From: Rhizobium rhododendri
Lineage (GTDB): Bacteria > Pseudomonadota > Alphaproteobacteria > Rhizobiales > Rhizobiaceae
NCBI RefSeq assembly: GCF_007000325.2
Contig: NZ_CP117267.1
Span: 868,001-932,000 of the forward strand
Reading direction: 5' to 3'
DNA: 64,000 nucleotides
A model generated the notes under the pieces. It worked only from the letters and a program-made list of their open reading frames with translations. It had not been told where the DNA came from and searched no databases. Below, in pieces: positions 18,346 through 27,438 of the stretch. Both the position numbers and the translations under genes were made by a program. Positions within the stretch are counted from its first letter, which is position 1, and each line of letters opens with the position of its first letter.

Positions 18346-19213
18346 GGCCGACCTCGAAACCCGCATTATAGACTTTGTCGCGGGCAGGGCCTTGTCGCCA
18401 AATCGGATTGGTATTGTTGATATGGACGTAAATTTTTCGCCCGATGGTCGCGCTCGAAAGCGCCTCCAGGCTGCCGCCAGCGCCATCAATCGGCATATGA
18501 CCCATGCGCCGGCCGGTCTTCTGCCCTGTACCGCTGAGGAGCATCTCGTCGTCGGTAAACAGCGTGCCGTCGAAAAGCAGCAGATCGGCGCCATCGATAC
18601 GGGACATTAGCTTTTCCGTGAGCGCAGCGCAGCCGGGGATGTAATAGGCGCGCTGGTTTCCTGACTTAAGTTCGATGCCGACGGTCTGTTCGCCTTCGAG
18701 GCCGATCTCCGGATTGTCGTCCTCCAGGAATAGCGGCAGCTTGCCCGGCACGGGGAACAACTCTGCCGTCAATCCCGGGAGAAGCTGCAAGGGGGTGCCG
18801 AGAGCGATCGTTTGCCGCTGGACAAATGCGGGGTCGAGTGCCGAAAAAACCGGATTGCCAGACAGGATGTCGGCCAGGGCTTCCGTCATGAAGAGCCCGA
18901 ATGCCTGCTTTTCCCGCAGGACAAGCAGCCCTGCGATGTGGTCGATATCGCCATTGGTGACGACAACGCTACGGATGGGGGAGTGCCGGAGTTCGCGGGG
19001 GTGCAGGGCGCTGTTGTCCGCTATCTGCTGGCGGATATCCGGCGAGGCATTGAGTATGGCCCAGTTTTCACCGTCGACGCTGACGGCAACGGAAGACTGG
19101 GTCTGCGGGCTCAGTCCGGATCCCTTGACCCGGGCCAGCCTGCAGTTGTCGCAGCCGCAATTCCATTGCGGCAATCCGCCGCCGGCTGCGGTCCCGAGCA
19201 CGAGAAAGCGCAT
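18308..19213 (-). CDS. pqqB: PQQ biosynthesis protein PqqB
   Basis: 301-residue metallo-beta-lactamase-fold protein, thought to be the hydroxylase acting on the Glu-Tyr intermediate. It opens MRFLVLGTAAGGGLPQWNCG with the CGCDNC zinc-site region after it, then TNGDIDHIAGLL in place of the canonical HxHxDH motif and HINNTNPI near the end, all typical of PqqB. ATG at 19213 chosen over an upstream TTG. It ends within pqqC. Confidence 0.95.
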   Translation of the reverse strand: MRFLVLGTAAGGGLPQWNCGCDNCRLARVKGSGLSPQTQSSVAVSVDGENWAILNASPDIRQQIADNSALHPRELRHSPIRSVVVTNGDIDHIAGLLVLREKQAFGLFMTEALADILSGNPVFSALDPAFVQRQTIALGTPLQLLPGLTAELFPVPGKLPLFLEDDNPEIGLEGEQTVGIELKSGNQRAYYIPGCAALTEKLMSRIDGADLLLFDGTLFTDDEMLLSGTGQKTGRRMGHMPIDGAGGSLEALSSATIGRKIYVHINNTNPIWRQGPARDKVYNAGFEVGHDGMEINLATNT

Positions 19214-19246
19214 ATCTGTCAAACCCGTGCTCCGGTTGCTTCAGTC

Positions 19247-19342
19247 CTAGAACAGGACGGGTTCGCTGCCGTCGGCCGGAGCGTAACGGTTGATTTCCAT
19301 GCCGCAGCTAACTTCGATGAATTTTGGTGCATGCCATTTCAT
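19247..19342 (-). CDS. pqqA: PQQ precursor peptide PqqA (31 aa)
   Basis: Ribosomal precursor peptide of pyrroloquinoline quinone, shorter than a usual ORF cut-off and read directly here. It is 31 residues, MKWHAPKFIEVSCGMEINRY then eleven more ending in VLF. The Glu and Tyr that become the cofactor are Glu16 and Tyr20 in EINRY. AGGAG sits 8 bp before the ATG. First gene of pqqABCDE; 33 bp separate its stop from pqqB. No pqqF protease gene and no PQQ-dependent dehydrogenase is in the window, so the user enzyme must be elsewhere. Confidence 0.96.
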   Translation of the reverse strand: MKWHAPKFIEVSCGMEINRYAPADGSEPVLF

Positions 19343-19680
19343 GATGGAATCTCCTGTTCGTGAATGTGAGGGCAGGGCAATCTGCTCCCAACCTTAAACT
19401 TCGCCCGGCCCGTTTCCGTTCCGAGCGACCGTGTCGAAAAAGGCAGGTCTTTCACCATCTTGGTTCACTTACCCGTGACAGGATTGCAAGTGTCCGGCTG
19501 ATACAGCGTGACGCCAACGCGCCTGTCGGGTTCTGAACCAGAACCAAAAGACGACTGCCGGTGACAACTCTGACGGCAAGCGATCAAAAAGTAAATTCAA
19601 ATCGATAGGGAGGCTAATAATGTCACCGCGACGCCTCCGACTTTGCCGGCAGTGCGCTGGCTCCTCGAGTATCAACCGTT
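19343..19680. other. Upstream region of pqqA / 3' region of the DUF1003 gene
   Basis: 338 bp with no supported gene. It must hold the pqqA promoter; I see no convincing -35/-10 pair. It contains the perfect palindrome GGTTCTGAACCAGAACC at 19529-19545, possibly a terminator stem or protein site. An ATG at 19619 with GGGAGG before it opens a 50-codon frame antisense into the DUF1003 gene, judged a chance frame. Confidence 0.5.
19529..19545. promoter_or_regulatory. 17-bp perfect palindrome upstream of pqqA
   Basis: GGTTCTG-AAC-CAGAACC, about 190 bp upstream of the pqqA start and 136 bp downstream of the DUF1003 stop. Could be an operator or, followed by AAAAG, a weak terminator. Confidence 0.4.
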
Positions 19681-20598
19681 CTATTCCAGCGCACCGTCCG
19701 GCAACGGGGCAGGCGGCGCCTTCTTCGGCGCGACCTTCTTGCGCACGGTCTTTGCCTTGCTGGCCTTGCTGACTTTCAGCACCCGGCCGGCTGCCTTTGC
19801 TTGTTCCAGCATCATCTCGATCTGGATTTGCTGGATCTCGGTCAGCCGCTCCCACTGGCGATTGAGCAGGTGGTCGACTTTTTCATGCAGGTGGCGGATT
19901 TCGAGCTCGGCCTTGAGGTTGACCTTGTAGTCGTTGAGCGCCCGCAAGCGGTCTTTTGCCTCCTGCCGACGCTGGCTCATCATGATGACCGGAGCCTGCA
20001 GGGCTGCGATTGTCGAGAGAATGAGGTTGAGCAGAATGAATGGATAGGCGTCAAAGGCCTGGGTGGCGCCCATGACGACATTGATGAGCATCCAGATGGC
20101 GAGAAACGCGCAGAAGGAGATGATAAAGGTCCAGCTGCCGCCGAAGGAGGCGACGACGTCGGACATGCGATCGCCGATCGACCGGTGGTCCTCGTAGTCT
20201 TCTTCGATATTCTCGGCCAGCGTGTCGTGCGTCTTCAGGCTCTCGACGACTTCGTCTTCCAGCGTCGACAGTTCGCCGCGCTCGTCCTTCAGCAGTTCGG
20301 CGATATACTGGCCGCGGTACTCGTCCATCGCCTTGCGACTGAGATAGTCGTCCGATCGAATGCCCGGATGCTTCTGGCGGACGAAATCGGCGAGCGACGG
20401 CCGCAGGTCGTCGAAATGCACGGCGTCCTTCTTCTTCAGGGCCGCGCCGGTAATCGCGTCGATCAGCTTGACGGACTTGGCCTTGGCTTGCGCGAGGCTC
20501 CGCGTGTAGTCGTCCATCTCGACGGTCGCGGCTTCACCCTGACCGGCGTCGAAATCCACCATGCCTTCTTCCGTTTCGATCGCATTCTCTTCAGCCAT
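19681..20598 (-). CDS. DUF1003 membrane protein
   Basis: 305-residue protein with an acidic N-terminal domain (residues 1-140, containing KHPGIRSDDYLSRKAMDEYR), two adjacent membrane helices (about residues 150-205, FIISFCAFLAIWMLINV and ILLNLILSTIAALQAPVIMM) and a long C-terminal helical, probably coiled-coil segment ending in a Lys/Ala/Pro-rich tail. The RRQEAKDRLRALNDYKVNLK motif after the second helix is the DUF1003 signature. Function unknown; the family is sometimes linked to cation handling. The ATG at 20598 begins the acidic domain; the upstream reading is not supported. Confidence 0.88.
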   Translation of the reverse strand: MAEENAIETEEGMVDFDAGQGEAATVEMDDYTRSLAQAKAKSVKLIDAITGAALKKKDAVHFDDLRPSLADFVRQKHPGIRSDDYLSRKAMDEYRGQYIAELLKDERGELSTLEDEVVESLKTHDTLAENIEEDYEDHRSIGDRMSDVVASFGGSWTFIISFCAFLAIWMLINVVMGATQAFDAYPFILLNLILSTIAALQAPVIMMSQRRQEAKDRLRALNDYKVNLKAELEIRHLHEKVDHLLNRQWERLTEIQQIQIEMMLEQAKAAGRVLKVSKASKAKTVRKKVAPKKAPPAPLPDGALE

Positions 20599-21152
20599 GG
20601 CGAATCCCTTCTTTCGATTGTTTGTTCGTCTAGACAGGCTTCTGAACAGGATTGTGACCGAAGTCCCTCGTGCGTCAGCTCTTGGTACGAGTGATGAGCA
20701 CGATTTCCAGGCGACGACAAGAGGCGATGCCAACCATTGCCTGCTGTGGATTTTCTGCCACGCCGGCGACCTTGTTTCGAATGCAACCATGAGGGCCGCG
20801 CGTCGCTGATTGACGCCTATGCCGGATGCACTATGAGCATGCGGACCGTCTTGTTTCAGCAACACTGAATGATCATTTTTCGCCGTCGGACCATGCAAGC
20901 AAGTTCCGTGCCTGACGACACGAATCGGCCATATTGGTATGACAGCGAAATGGGATGGCAGACGTGCGCCTCCGGCCCGAATGCCTTGTTTGCCAAGGCT
21001 TTGACCTCTCAAAATTGTGATGGTCAAAAATGAGGTTCGGACCGGTGTGGACGCAACAGATCGCTGCGTGCCGCGTTATGCAGTGCGAGTGTTTCCAGAA
21101 TTTCGCTTTTGGCCGCAGACGATCATCGTCGCCGGCGTGGAATGGTAGGGTT
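20599..21152. other. Divergent promoter region DUF1003 / L,D-transpeptidase
   Basis: 554 bp without a supported gene; several short frames are not conserved-looking. It should hold promoters for both flanking genes. The clearest element is the hyphenated inverted repeat TTTGACC-N15-GGTCAAA (21000-21028), about 125 bp upstream of the transpeptidase start, a candidate binding site for LdtR or another regulator. Confidence 0.5.
21000..21028. promoter_or_regulatory. Inverted repeat upstream of the L,D-transpeptidase gene
   Basis: Seven-base arms TTTGACC and GGTCAAA separated by 15 bp; the left arm also contains a TTGACC -35-like hexamer. Size and position fit a dimeric winged-helix regulator such as LdtR, but this is inference. 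Confidence 0.4.
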
Positions 21153-22457
21153 ATGTCGAAGAAAAACGGAATTGTAGACTTCTCACGCCGCGCCTTTCTG
21201 CGGTCGGCAGCAACCGTCGGCGCCGTCGCTATGGCAGGCCCGGTATTCGCTCAGTCGGCAATGGACGATATCATCAATGCGCCGCGGCGCGGCTCCTGGG
21301 ATGACCAGTTCGACGCCAAGTCCGCCTCCCGCACGGCCGCCGCGATGGTATCGAACACCCCGATCCTGAGCCCGGACTCGGTTTCCAACATCCAGCAGGC
21401 GATTGCCCAGTATCAGGCGATTGCAGCAAACGGCGGATGGCCGCAGATCGACGTCGGCGATAACAAGCTGCAACTCGGCGTTTCCGACCCCATCGTCGAA
21501 ACGCTGCGGCAGCGCCTTGCCATCACCGGCGACCTGCCGCGCGAGGCTGGCATGTCGCCTGCGTTCGACTCCTATGTCGACGGCGCAGTAAAGCGGTTCC
21601 AGGCCCGTCACGGCCTGCCGCCAGATGGCCGTCTTGGCGAATACACCGTCAAGGCACTGAACGTGACGGCAAACGTCCGCCTACAGCAGCTGAATACCAA
21701 CCTGATCCGCCTCCAGACCTTCCCGGCAGACCTCGGTCGCCGCCACGTGATGGTCAATATTCCGGCGACCTATGTCGAAGCCGTGCAGGACGGCCAGGTG
21801 GCGCTCCGTCACATGGCGATCGTCGGCCGTATGGCGCGCCCGACCCACATCATTAACTCGAAGATCTTCGAGGTGATCCTCAATCCTTATTGGACCTCGC
21901 CGCGCTCGATCGTCGAAAAAGACATCATGCCGATCATGCGCAAGGATCCGACATACCTGGCGAAGAACAACATCCGCCTGTTCGACCCCAAGGGCACGGA
22001 AGTCGCGCCGGAATCGGTGGACTGGAATGCCGACAAGGCGCCGAACCTGATGTTCCGTCAGGATCCGGGCAAGAACAACGCCATGGCCTCTGCCAAGATC
22101 AACTTCTACAACCCGAACAACGAATATATGCACGACACGCCGGAGCAGGGCCTGTTCAACAAGCTGATGCGCTTCGACAGTTCGGGCTGTGTGCGCGTTC
22201 AGAACGTCCGCGATCTCGTCGTCTGGCTGCTTGCCGAGACGCCGGGATGGCCGCGCCAGCATATTGAAAGTGTGATCGCCAGCCGTATCAACACGCCTAT
22301 CAAGCTACCCGAGGAAATTCCGGTTTATTTCGCCTATATTTCCGCCTGGGGTGCGGGCAATGGCGTGGTGCAGTTCCGCGACGACATCTATCAGCTGGAC
22401 GGCAACTCCCAGCTGGCCCTGGATACGACGCAGGGCATGGAAAAGCCGGTTCAGTAA
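21153..22457 (+). CDS. L,D-transpeptidase LdtP-like, Tat-exported
   Basis: 434-residue murein enzyme predicted to form 3-3 cross-links or attach proteins to peptidoglycan in the periplasm. Domains: twin-arginine signal (SRRAFLRSAATVGAVAMAG, residues ~11-29), a peptidoglycan-binding domain around residues 125-170 (VKRFQARHGLPPDGRLGEYT), and the YkuD catalytic domain from about 200, with the active-site Cys346 in SSGCVRVQN. It matches the LdtP type controlled by LdtR in Liberibacter. ATG 21153 is used because it begins the Tat signal; the ORF opens 41 codons earlier without one. Confidence 0.88.
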   Translation: MSKKNGIVDFSRRAFLRSAATVGAVAMAGPVFAQSAMDDIINAPRRGSWDDQFDAKSASRTAAAMVSNTPILSPDSVSNIQQAIAQYQAIAANGGWPQIDVGDNKLQLGVSDPIVETLRQRLAITGDLPREAGMSPAFDSYVDGAVKRFQARHGLPPDGRLGEYTVKALNVTANVRLQQLNTNLIRLQTFPADLGRRHVMVNIPATYVEAVQDGQVALRHMAIVGRMARPTHIINSKIFEVILNPYWTSPRSIVEKDIMPIMRKDPTYLAKNNIRLFDPKGTEVAPESVDWNADKAPNLMFRQDPGKNNAMASAKINFYNPNNEYMHDTPEQGLFNKLMRFDSSGCVRVQNVRDLVVWLLAETPGWPRQHIESVIASRINTPIKLPEEIPVYFAYISAWGAGNGVVQFRDDIYQLDGNSQLALDTTQGMEKPVQ

Positions 22458-22479
22458 GCTCAACGATGCAATATTCGAC

Positions 22480-22507
22480 GAAAGCCGCGCCCCGTTGCGC
22501 GGCTTTC
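22480..22507 (+). terminator. Terminator of the L,D-transpeptidase gene
   Basis: Perfect 11-bp stem GAAAGCCGCGC/GCGCGGCTTTC with a 6-nt loop, followed by GTGTTTCT, 22 bp after the stop codon. Confidence 0.8.
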
Positions 22508-22619
22508 GTGTTTCTGCGGGCAGGACACCGCGGTTTGCCTAGCAAATGTCGCGGATCGTCTTGCCCTCGCAAGGCCGCGACGCTAAGACGTCATGCATTC
22601 CAGATCCGGAGATTTGACG

Positions 22620-23918
22620 ATGACCCATCCTTCCACCGAGCCCTTCTTCAATCGCCCGCTGTCCGAGGCCGATCCTGAAATCTTCGGCGCGATCACCAAG
22701 GAACTGGGTCGTCAGCGACACGAGATCGAACTGATCGCCTCCGAAAACATCGTCTCGCGCGCCGTGCTGGAAGCGCAGGGCTCGATCATGACCAACAAAT
22801 ATGCCGAGGGATATCCGGGCAAGCGCTACTACGGCGGCTGCCAGTTCGTCGACATCGCCGAGGAGCTGGCCATCTCGCGCGCCAAGCAGCTGTTCGGCGT
22901 CGAGTTCGCCAACGTCCAGCCAAACTCCGGCAGCCAAATGAACCAGGCTGTCTTTCTGGCGCTGCTGCAGCCGGGCGACACATTCATGGGCCTTGACCTC
23001 AATTCCGGTGGTCACCTGACGCACGGCTCGCCGGTCAACATGTCAGGCAAGTGGTTCAACGTCGTTTCCTACGGCGTGCGCGAAGGCGACAACCTGCTCG
23101 ACATGGAAGAAGTTGCCCGCAAGGCCGAGGAAACCAAGCCGAAGCTGATCATCGCCGGTGGCACGGCCTATTCCCGCACCTGGAACTGGAAGCGTTTCCG
23201 TGAGATCGCAGACTCTGTCGGTGCCTACCTGATGGTCGACATGGCTCACATCGCCGGCCTCGTTGCCGGTGGCCAGCATCCGTCGCCGTTCCCTCATTGC
23301 CACGTGGCGACGACCACGACCCACAAGTCGCTCCGCGGCCCGCGTGGTGGCATGATCCTTACCAATGATGAGGGTCTGGCAAAAAAGTTCAACTCGGCCG
23401 TCTTCCCGGGCCTGCAGGGCGGACCGCTGATGCACGTCATCGCCGCCAAGGCCGTCGCATTCGGCGAAGCGCTGAAGCCTGAATTCAAGGAATACGCCGC
23501 CCAGGTGGTCAAGAACGCCAAGACCCTGGCCGAAACGCTGATGGCCGGCGGTGTCGACGTCGTCTCCGGCGGCACCGACAACCACCTGCTGCTGGTCGAC
23601 CTGCGCAAGAAGAACGCCACAGGCAAGCGCGCCGAGGCAGCCCTTGGCCGCGCCTACATCACCTGCAACAAGAACGGCATCCCCTTCGATCCGGAAAAGC
23701 CCTTCGTCACCTCGGGCGTCCGCCTCGGCACGCCAGCCGGCACGACGCGCGGTTTCAAGGAGGCCGAATTTAAGGAAATCGGCAATGTCATCATCGAGGT
23801 GCTTGACGGCCTGAAGGTCGCCAACTCCGACGAAGGCAATGCCGTAGTCGAAGCTGCCGTCCGTGAGAAGGTCCTGGCCCTGACCAATCGCTTCCCGATG
23901 TACGACTACATCGGCTGA
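22620..23918 (+). CDS. glyA: Serine hydroxymethyltransferase
   Basis: 432-residue PLP enzyme interconverting serine and glycine with tetrahydrofolate, the main source of one-carbon units. The PLP lysine is Lys236 in [13 protein letters not shown]; other family landmarks are [10 protein letters not shown] near residue 36, [13 protein letters not shown] near residue 60 and [17 protein letters not shown] at 22620 follows GGAG and begins [10 protein letters not shown]; nine upstream in-frame codons are not needed. First gene of glyA-nrdR-ribD-ribE, 9 bp from nrdR. Confidence 0.97.
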   Translation: MTHPSTEPFFNRPLSEADPEIFGAITKELGRQRHEIELIASENIVSRAVLEAQGSIMTNKYAEGYPGKRYYGGCQFVDIAEELAISRAKQLFGVEFANVQPNSGSQMNQAVFLALLQPGDTFMGLDLNSGGHLTHGSPVNMSGKWFNVVSYGVREGDNLLDMEEVARKAEETKPKLIIAGGTAYSRTWNWKRFREIADSVGAYLMVDMAHIAGLVAGGQHPSPFPHCHVATTTTHKSLRGPRGGMILTNDEGLAKKFNSAVFPGLQGGPLMHVIAAKAVAFGEALKPEFKEYAAQVVKNAKTLAETLMAGGVDVVSGGTDNHLLLVDLRKKNATGKRAEAALGRAYITCNKNGIPFDPEKPFVTSGVRLGTPAGTTRGFKEAEFKEIGNVIIEVLDGLKVANSDEGNAVVEAAVREKVLALTNRFPMYDYIG

Positions 23919-23927
23919 GGGATTTAA

Positions 23928-24404
23928 ATGCGCTGCCCATATTGCGGGACCGAAGACACCCAGGTGAAGGATTCGCGTCCGGCGGAGGATAACACCTCCA
24001 TCCGCCGGCGGCGCATCTGCCCGGAATGCGGCGGTCGCTTCACGACCTTCGAGCGCGTGCAGTTGCGCGAACTCATGGTCACCAAGAAGACCGGCCGCAA
24101 GGTTCTGTTCGACCGCAACAAGCTGGTGCGTTCCTTCGAGATCGCGCTGCGCAAGCGCCCGGTGGATCGAGACCGCATCGAGCGCGCCGTCTCCGGCATT
24201 GTCCGTCGTCTTGAAAGTTCCGGCGAGACCGAGATCTCGTCCGAGCAGATCGGCCTGCAGGTTCTGGAAGCCCTGAAGACGCTCGACGATGTCGCTTTCG
24301 TCCGTTACGCCTCTGTCTATCGGGACTTTTCCCATGCCGAGGATTTCGAAAAGGTCATCGCCGAGATCAACGCGAAGATCGCCCGCGATCCACTGGACGG
24401 CTGA
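23928..24404 (+). CDS. nrdR: Transcriptional repressor NrdR
   Basis: 158-residue regulator of ribonucleotide reductase genes. N-terminal zinc ribbon with Cys3, Cys6, Cys31 and Cys34 (CPYC...CPEC) followed by an ATP-cone domain (about residues 49-139) that senses dATP/ATP. Only three bases separate it from ribD, so it is in one operon with glyA and the riboflavin genes, as is common in rhizobia. Confidence 0.97.
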   Translation: MRCPYCGTEDTQVKDSRPAEDNTSIRRRRICPECGGRFTTFERVQLRELMVTKKTGRKVLFDRNKLVRSFEIALRKRPVDRDRIERAVSGIVRRLESSGETEISSEQIGLQVLEALKTLDDVAFVRYASVYRDFSHAEDFEKVIAEINAKIARDPLDG

Positions 24405-24407
24405 GCG

Positions 24408-25493
24408 ATGACTGGCCCAAAGTCGGCAACCGATGAATTCTTCATGGCCGAGGCCATCGCCCTCGGGCGCCGGCATCTCGGCCAGACCAGCACCAACCCT
24501 TCCGTCGGCTGTGTCATCGTCAAGGATGGCAGTGTTGTCGGCAGCGCGGTGACGGCTCTCGGCGGCCGACCGCATGCAGAGCCGCAGGCCCTGGCCGCAG
24601 CAGGCGAGTCGGCCCAGGGCGCTACGGCCTACGTCACGCTCGAACCCTGTTCCCATTACGGTCGCACGCCGCCCTGTGCCAATGCGCTGATTGCAGTAGG
24701 CGTTTCGCGCGTTGTCGTCAGCGTCGGTGATCCCGATGCCCGCGTCGCCGGTCGTGGTCTCCAGATGCTGCGGGCCGCCGGCATTACTGTCGAGACCGGC
24801 GTATTGGAGACGGAGGGCTGCCGGTCGATGGCTGGCTACCTCATGCGGCAGACTCAAGGCCGTCCCTATGTCACTGTCAAGCTTGCCATTTCCGCCGATG
24901 GCATGATCGGCAGGTTGGGTGCGGGACAGGTCGCGATCACCGGTCCGCAAGCCCGCGCTGCAGTCCAGCTTCTGCGCGCCGAGAGCGATGCTATCCTCGT
25001 CGGCATCGGTACCGCCATTGCAGACGATCCGCTGCTGACCTGCCGGGCGCCGGGTCTCGAACACCGCTCTCCCATTCGGGTGGTGCTTGATCGGAGGCTT
25101 GAACTGCCGCTGTCCTCGAACCTGGCAAAGACTGCCGGGGAGGTACCTGTGATTTCGGTCGGGCTCGTCAATGACGCGGACCGGCGCGCGGCTCTCCGGG
25201 ATGCAGGCATCGAGATCCTCGATCAGGATCCGAAAGATCTGGCGATGCTGCTGACGACGCTCGGCGGTCGCGGCATATCCTCGCTGCTGGTGGAGGGCGG
25301 CGCTAAGACTATCCGCAGTTTTCTCGCGGCCAGTCTCGTCGACCGCATCCTGCTATTTCAAGCACCCATCACCATCGGCACGGATGGCCTTGCATCGCCG
25401 GTTCAAAGCACCGATATCCCTGCAGGCTTCACCCATGTCGGCACCGAAGTCTACGGCGACGATCGCTGCGACACCTATGAGAGAGACATCTGA
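24408..25493 (+). CDS. ribD: Bifunctional riboflavin deaminase/reductase RibD
   Basis: 361-residue enzyme: N-terminal deaminase removes the amino group of the pyrimidine intermediate, C-terminal reductase reduces the ribosyl group to ribityl. Zinc-site residues His56 and Glu58 (HAEPQAL) and PCSHYGRTPPC with Cys81 and Cys90 are present. The reductase part (from ~150: GRPYVTVKLAISADGMIG) carries the NADPH-binding EGGAKTI near the end. Its stop shares one base with the ribE start (TGATG). Confidence 0.96.
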   Translation: MTGPKSATDEFFMAEAIALGRRHLGQTSTNPSVGCVIVKDGSVVGSAVTALGGRPHAEPQALAAAGESAQGATAYVTLEPCSHYGRTPPCANALIAVGVSRVVVSVGDPDARVAGRGLQMLRAAGITVETGVLETEGCRSMAGYLMRQTQGRPYVTVKLAISADGMIGRLGAGQVAITGPQARAAVQLLRAESDAILVGIGTAIADDPLLTCRAPGLEHRSPIRVVLDRRLELPLSSNLAKTAGEVPVISVGLVNDADRRAALRDAGIEILDQDPKDLAMLLTTLGGRGISSLLVEGGAKTIRSFLAASLVDRILLFQAPITIGTDGLASPVQSTDIPAGFTHVGTEVYGDDRCDTYERDI

Positions 25494-26113
25494 TGTTCAC
25501 CGGAATTGTCACCGATATCGGCACCGTCGAAGAAGTTTCCCCCATGAAGGAGGGCATCAAGCTTCGCGTCGCCACCATCTACGATCCGCAGACCATCGCC
25601 ATGGGCGCATCGATCTCCCATTCGGGCATCTGCCTGACGGTGACCGGTCTTCCCGAAGGCGGAAGCAACGATCGCTGGTTCGAGGTGGAAGCCTGGGAAG
25701 AGGCCCTTCGCCTGACAACGGTTGGCACCTGGACGGCAGGCACCCGCATTAATCTCGAGCGCTCCCTGAAGATCGGTGATGAACTCGGCGGCCACATCGT
25801 CTCCGGCCATATCGACGGCAAGGCCGAGATCTTGTCGGTTACAGAGGAGGGCGAGGCCACCCGTTATCGCCTGCGCGCACCAGAGCACCTCGCCAAATTC
25901 GTGGCGCCGAAGGGCTCGATTGCTCTCGACGGCACATCGCTCACCGTCAACGCCGTGAATGGCACCGATTTCGACGTTCTGCTCATCCGTCACACGCTCG
26001 AGGTCACCACCTGGGGCGAGCGCAAGACCGGCGATTTCGTCAATTTCGAAGTCGACACCATGGCGCGATACGCCGCGCGACTGGCAGAGTTCCCGGCCGC
26101 GCAAGCGGGTTGA
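25493..26113 (+). CDS. ribE: Riboflavin synthase alpha subunit
   Basis: 206-residue enzyme dismutating two lumazine molecules to riboflavin. Two lumazine-binding repeats are visible: MFTGIVTDIGTVEEV at the N-terminus (with SHSGICLTV) and the second from about residue 100 (LGGHIVSGHIDG, then LDGTSLTVNAV). Translationally coupled to ribD. No FMN riboswitch is seen upstream of the operon. Confidence 0.96.
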   Translation: MFTGIVTDIGTVEEVSPMKEGIKLRVATIYDPQTIAMGASISHSGICLTVTGLPEGGSNDRWFEVEAWEEALRLTTVGTWTAGTRINLERSLKIGDELGGHIVSGHIDGKAEILSVTEEGEATRYRLRAPEHLAKFVAPKGSIALDGTSLTVNAVNGTDFDVLLIRHTLEVTTWGERKTGDFVNFEVDTMARYAARLAEFPAAQAG

Positions 26114-26316
26114 AGCGTGCGGTCATCATCAAAAAGCGACCTTTTCGCTGCATTTCGTAATCTTGGCGTAAGAAATCTGCGTTAGGCGCTGCGGGTGCGC
26201 CAGATCAACGCGCATTTTTGAAAACTGCGGCATCGATGGGATCCGACCTTTGTATCCATGTCTGCCTCATCTGCGTTGTAGCTTCGACGCCGTGTAACGT
26301 AAAAGCAGGAAATCCA

Positions 26317-26886
26317 ATGTCCATCGAATCCTTGTCACCAGTCCGAGCCGGGCGCGCTATGCGATACGACCGATGGACAATAACCCTGCACTGGTTCTCG
26401 GCATTGCTGGTCATCGCCCTGTTCGCCTCCGCGATCACCTGGGATTACCTGCCGAGGGGCACGCCGCTTCGCAAATCCCTGCAGTCCCTGCATATTTCGA
26501 TGGGCATCCTGCTCAGCGTGATCTTCATCGCACGCGTCTTCTGGCGTTCGACGGGTGGCCGCAAGCTTGCCGCGCTGGAAACCGGTATCCAGCGCATCCT
26601 GTCGAAGAGTGTCCACCATCTGCTCTACCTCATGCTGGCGGCGCAGATTGTGCTCGGCTATCTCTTCCGCTGGGCGCAGGGCGAGCCGTTCATGTTCTTC
26701 GGCCTGTTTTCGATTCCCAATCCTATCGGGGAGAACAAGGAGCTAGGCCACTGGTATTCCTCGATCCACTATTACGTGGGCTGGACGATTATCATCCTTG
26801 CATGTGGGCACGCCGTTGCCGCTCTCGCACACCATTACCTGATGCGCGACGGTGTGCTGAGACGGATGCTGCCGGCGCGCGTCTGA
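26317..26886 (+). CDS. Cytochrome b561
   Basis: 189-residue four-helix membrane cytochrome. Candidate haem ligands: His in ITLHWFSALLV (helix 1), LHISMGILL (helix 2), SVHHLLYLM (helix 3) and SIHYYVGW (helix 4). This group shuttles electrons between quinol and periplasmic acceptors. ATG 26317 is chosen (AGGA 5-6 bp upstream); a longer reading adds a Cys-rich segment without a good start. Converges on the GNAT gene with three bases between stops. Confidence 0.9.
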   Translation: MSIESLSPVRAGRAMRYDRWTITLHWFSALLVIALFASAITWDYLPRGTPLRKSLQSLHISMGILLSVIFIARVFWRSTGGRKLAALETGIQRILSKSVHHLLYLMLAAQIVLGYLFRWAQGEPFMFFGLFSIPNPIGENKELGHWYSSIHYYVGWTIIILACGHAVAALAHHYLMRDGVLRRMLPARV

Positions 26887-26889
26887 GTC

Positions 26890-27438
26890 TTAAAGGCGGC
26901 GTGCACGTTCCAGCAGCGTGACCTCGGAGCCGAGGTAGGAAGTGGTGGTGACCTTTTCGAAACCGAGCTTTTCGGCCACCCGCATGGAAGCACCGTGTTC
27001 GGAGGCGATGATGCAGGTCATGCGCTGCTCGGGGAAGCGCTCCTGGCCCCAGGCGATCATCGCCGAGACGGCTTCGGTCGCATAGCCCTTGCCATGAAAG
27101 GTGGGGTTCAGCACCCAGCCTGTTTCCAGTGTTCCCGCGATCGACGGTGTCATGTCACGCATTGCCTCCAGGAACCCGGCTTCGCCGACAAACGCGCCGC
27201 TTTCTCTTTCTTCGATAGCCCAGAAGCCGAAACCGAGCATCTGCCAACTCCCGGCATAGCGAAGCAGCCGCGCCCAGCTTTGCTCGCGTGAGAACGGCAC
27301 CGCGCCGATGAAGCGGACCACGGCTGGGTCGGCCCACAGCGCCGTGCAAGCCTCGAGATCGTCGAGCCGGTGCGCCCGCAGGACCAGACGCTCGGTGACC
27401 ATCACCGGCACATTGCCATCCGCTGCTTCCATGCTCAT
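26890..27438 (-). CDS. GNAT-family N-acetyltransferase (RimJ-like)
   Basis: 182-residue acetyltransferase of the RimJ/RimL-like group: TERLVLRAHRLDDLEAC at the start, GWVLNPTFHGKGYATEAV with the acetyl-CoA binding loop (residues ~105-120), and the C-terminal ASMRVAEKLGF. Start ATG overlaps the stop of the upstream cupin gene (ATGA), so both are co-translated. The acceptor is not evident. Confidence 0.9.
   Translation of the reverse strand: MSMEAADGNVPVMVTERLVLRAHRLDDLEACTALWADPAVVRFIGAVPFSREQSWARLLRYAGSWQMLGFGFWAIEERESGAFVGEAGFLEAMRDMTPSIAGTLETGWVLNPTFHGKGYATEAVSAMIAWGQERFPEQRMTCIIASEHGASMRVAEKLGFEKVTTTSYLGSEVTLLERARRL

Noticed and set aside
19619..19771. ATG with GGGAGG upstream opening a 50-codon frame
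   Set aside because: Two thirds of it is antisense to the DUF1003 C-terminus, and the product is Arg/Ser/Pro-rich with no pattern. Chance ribosome binding site is more likely.
23043..25064. 673-codon frame on the minus strand
   Set aside because: Spans glyA, nrdR and ribD in antisense; shadow of their codon bias.
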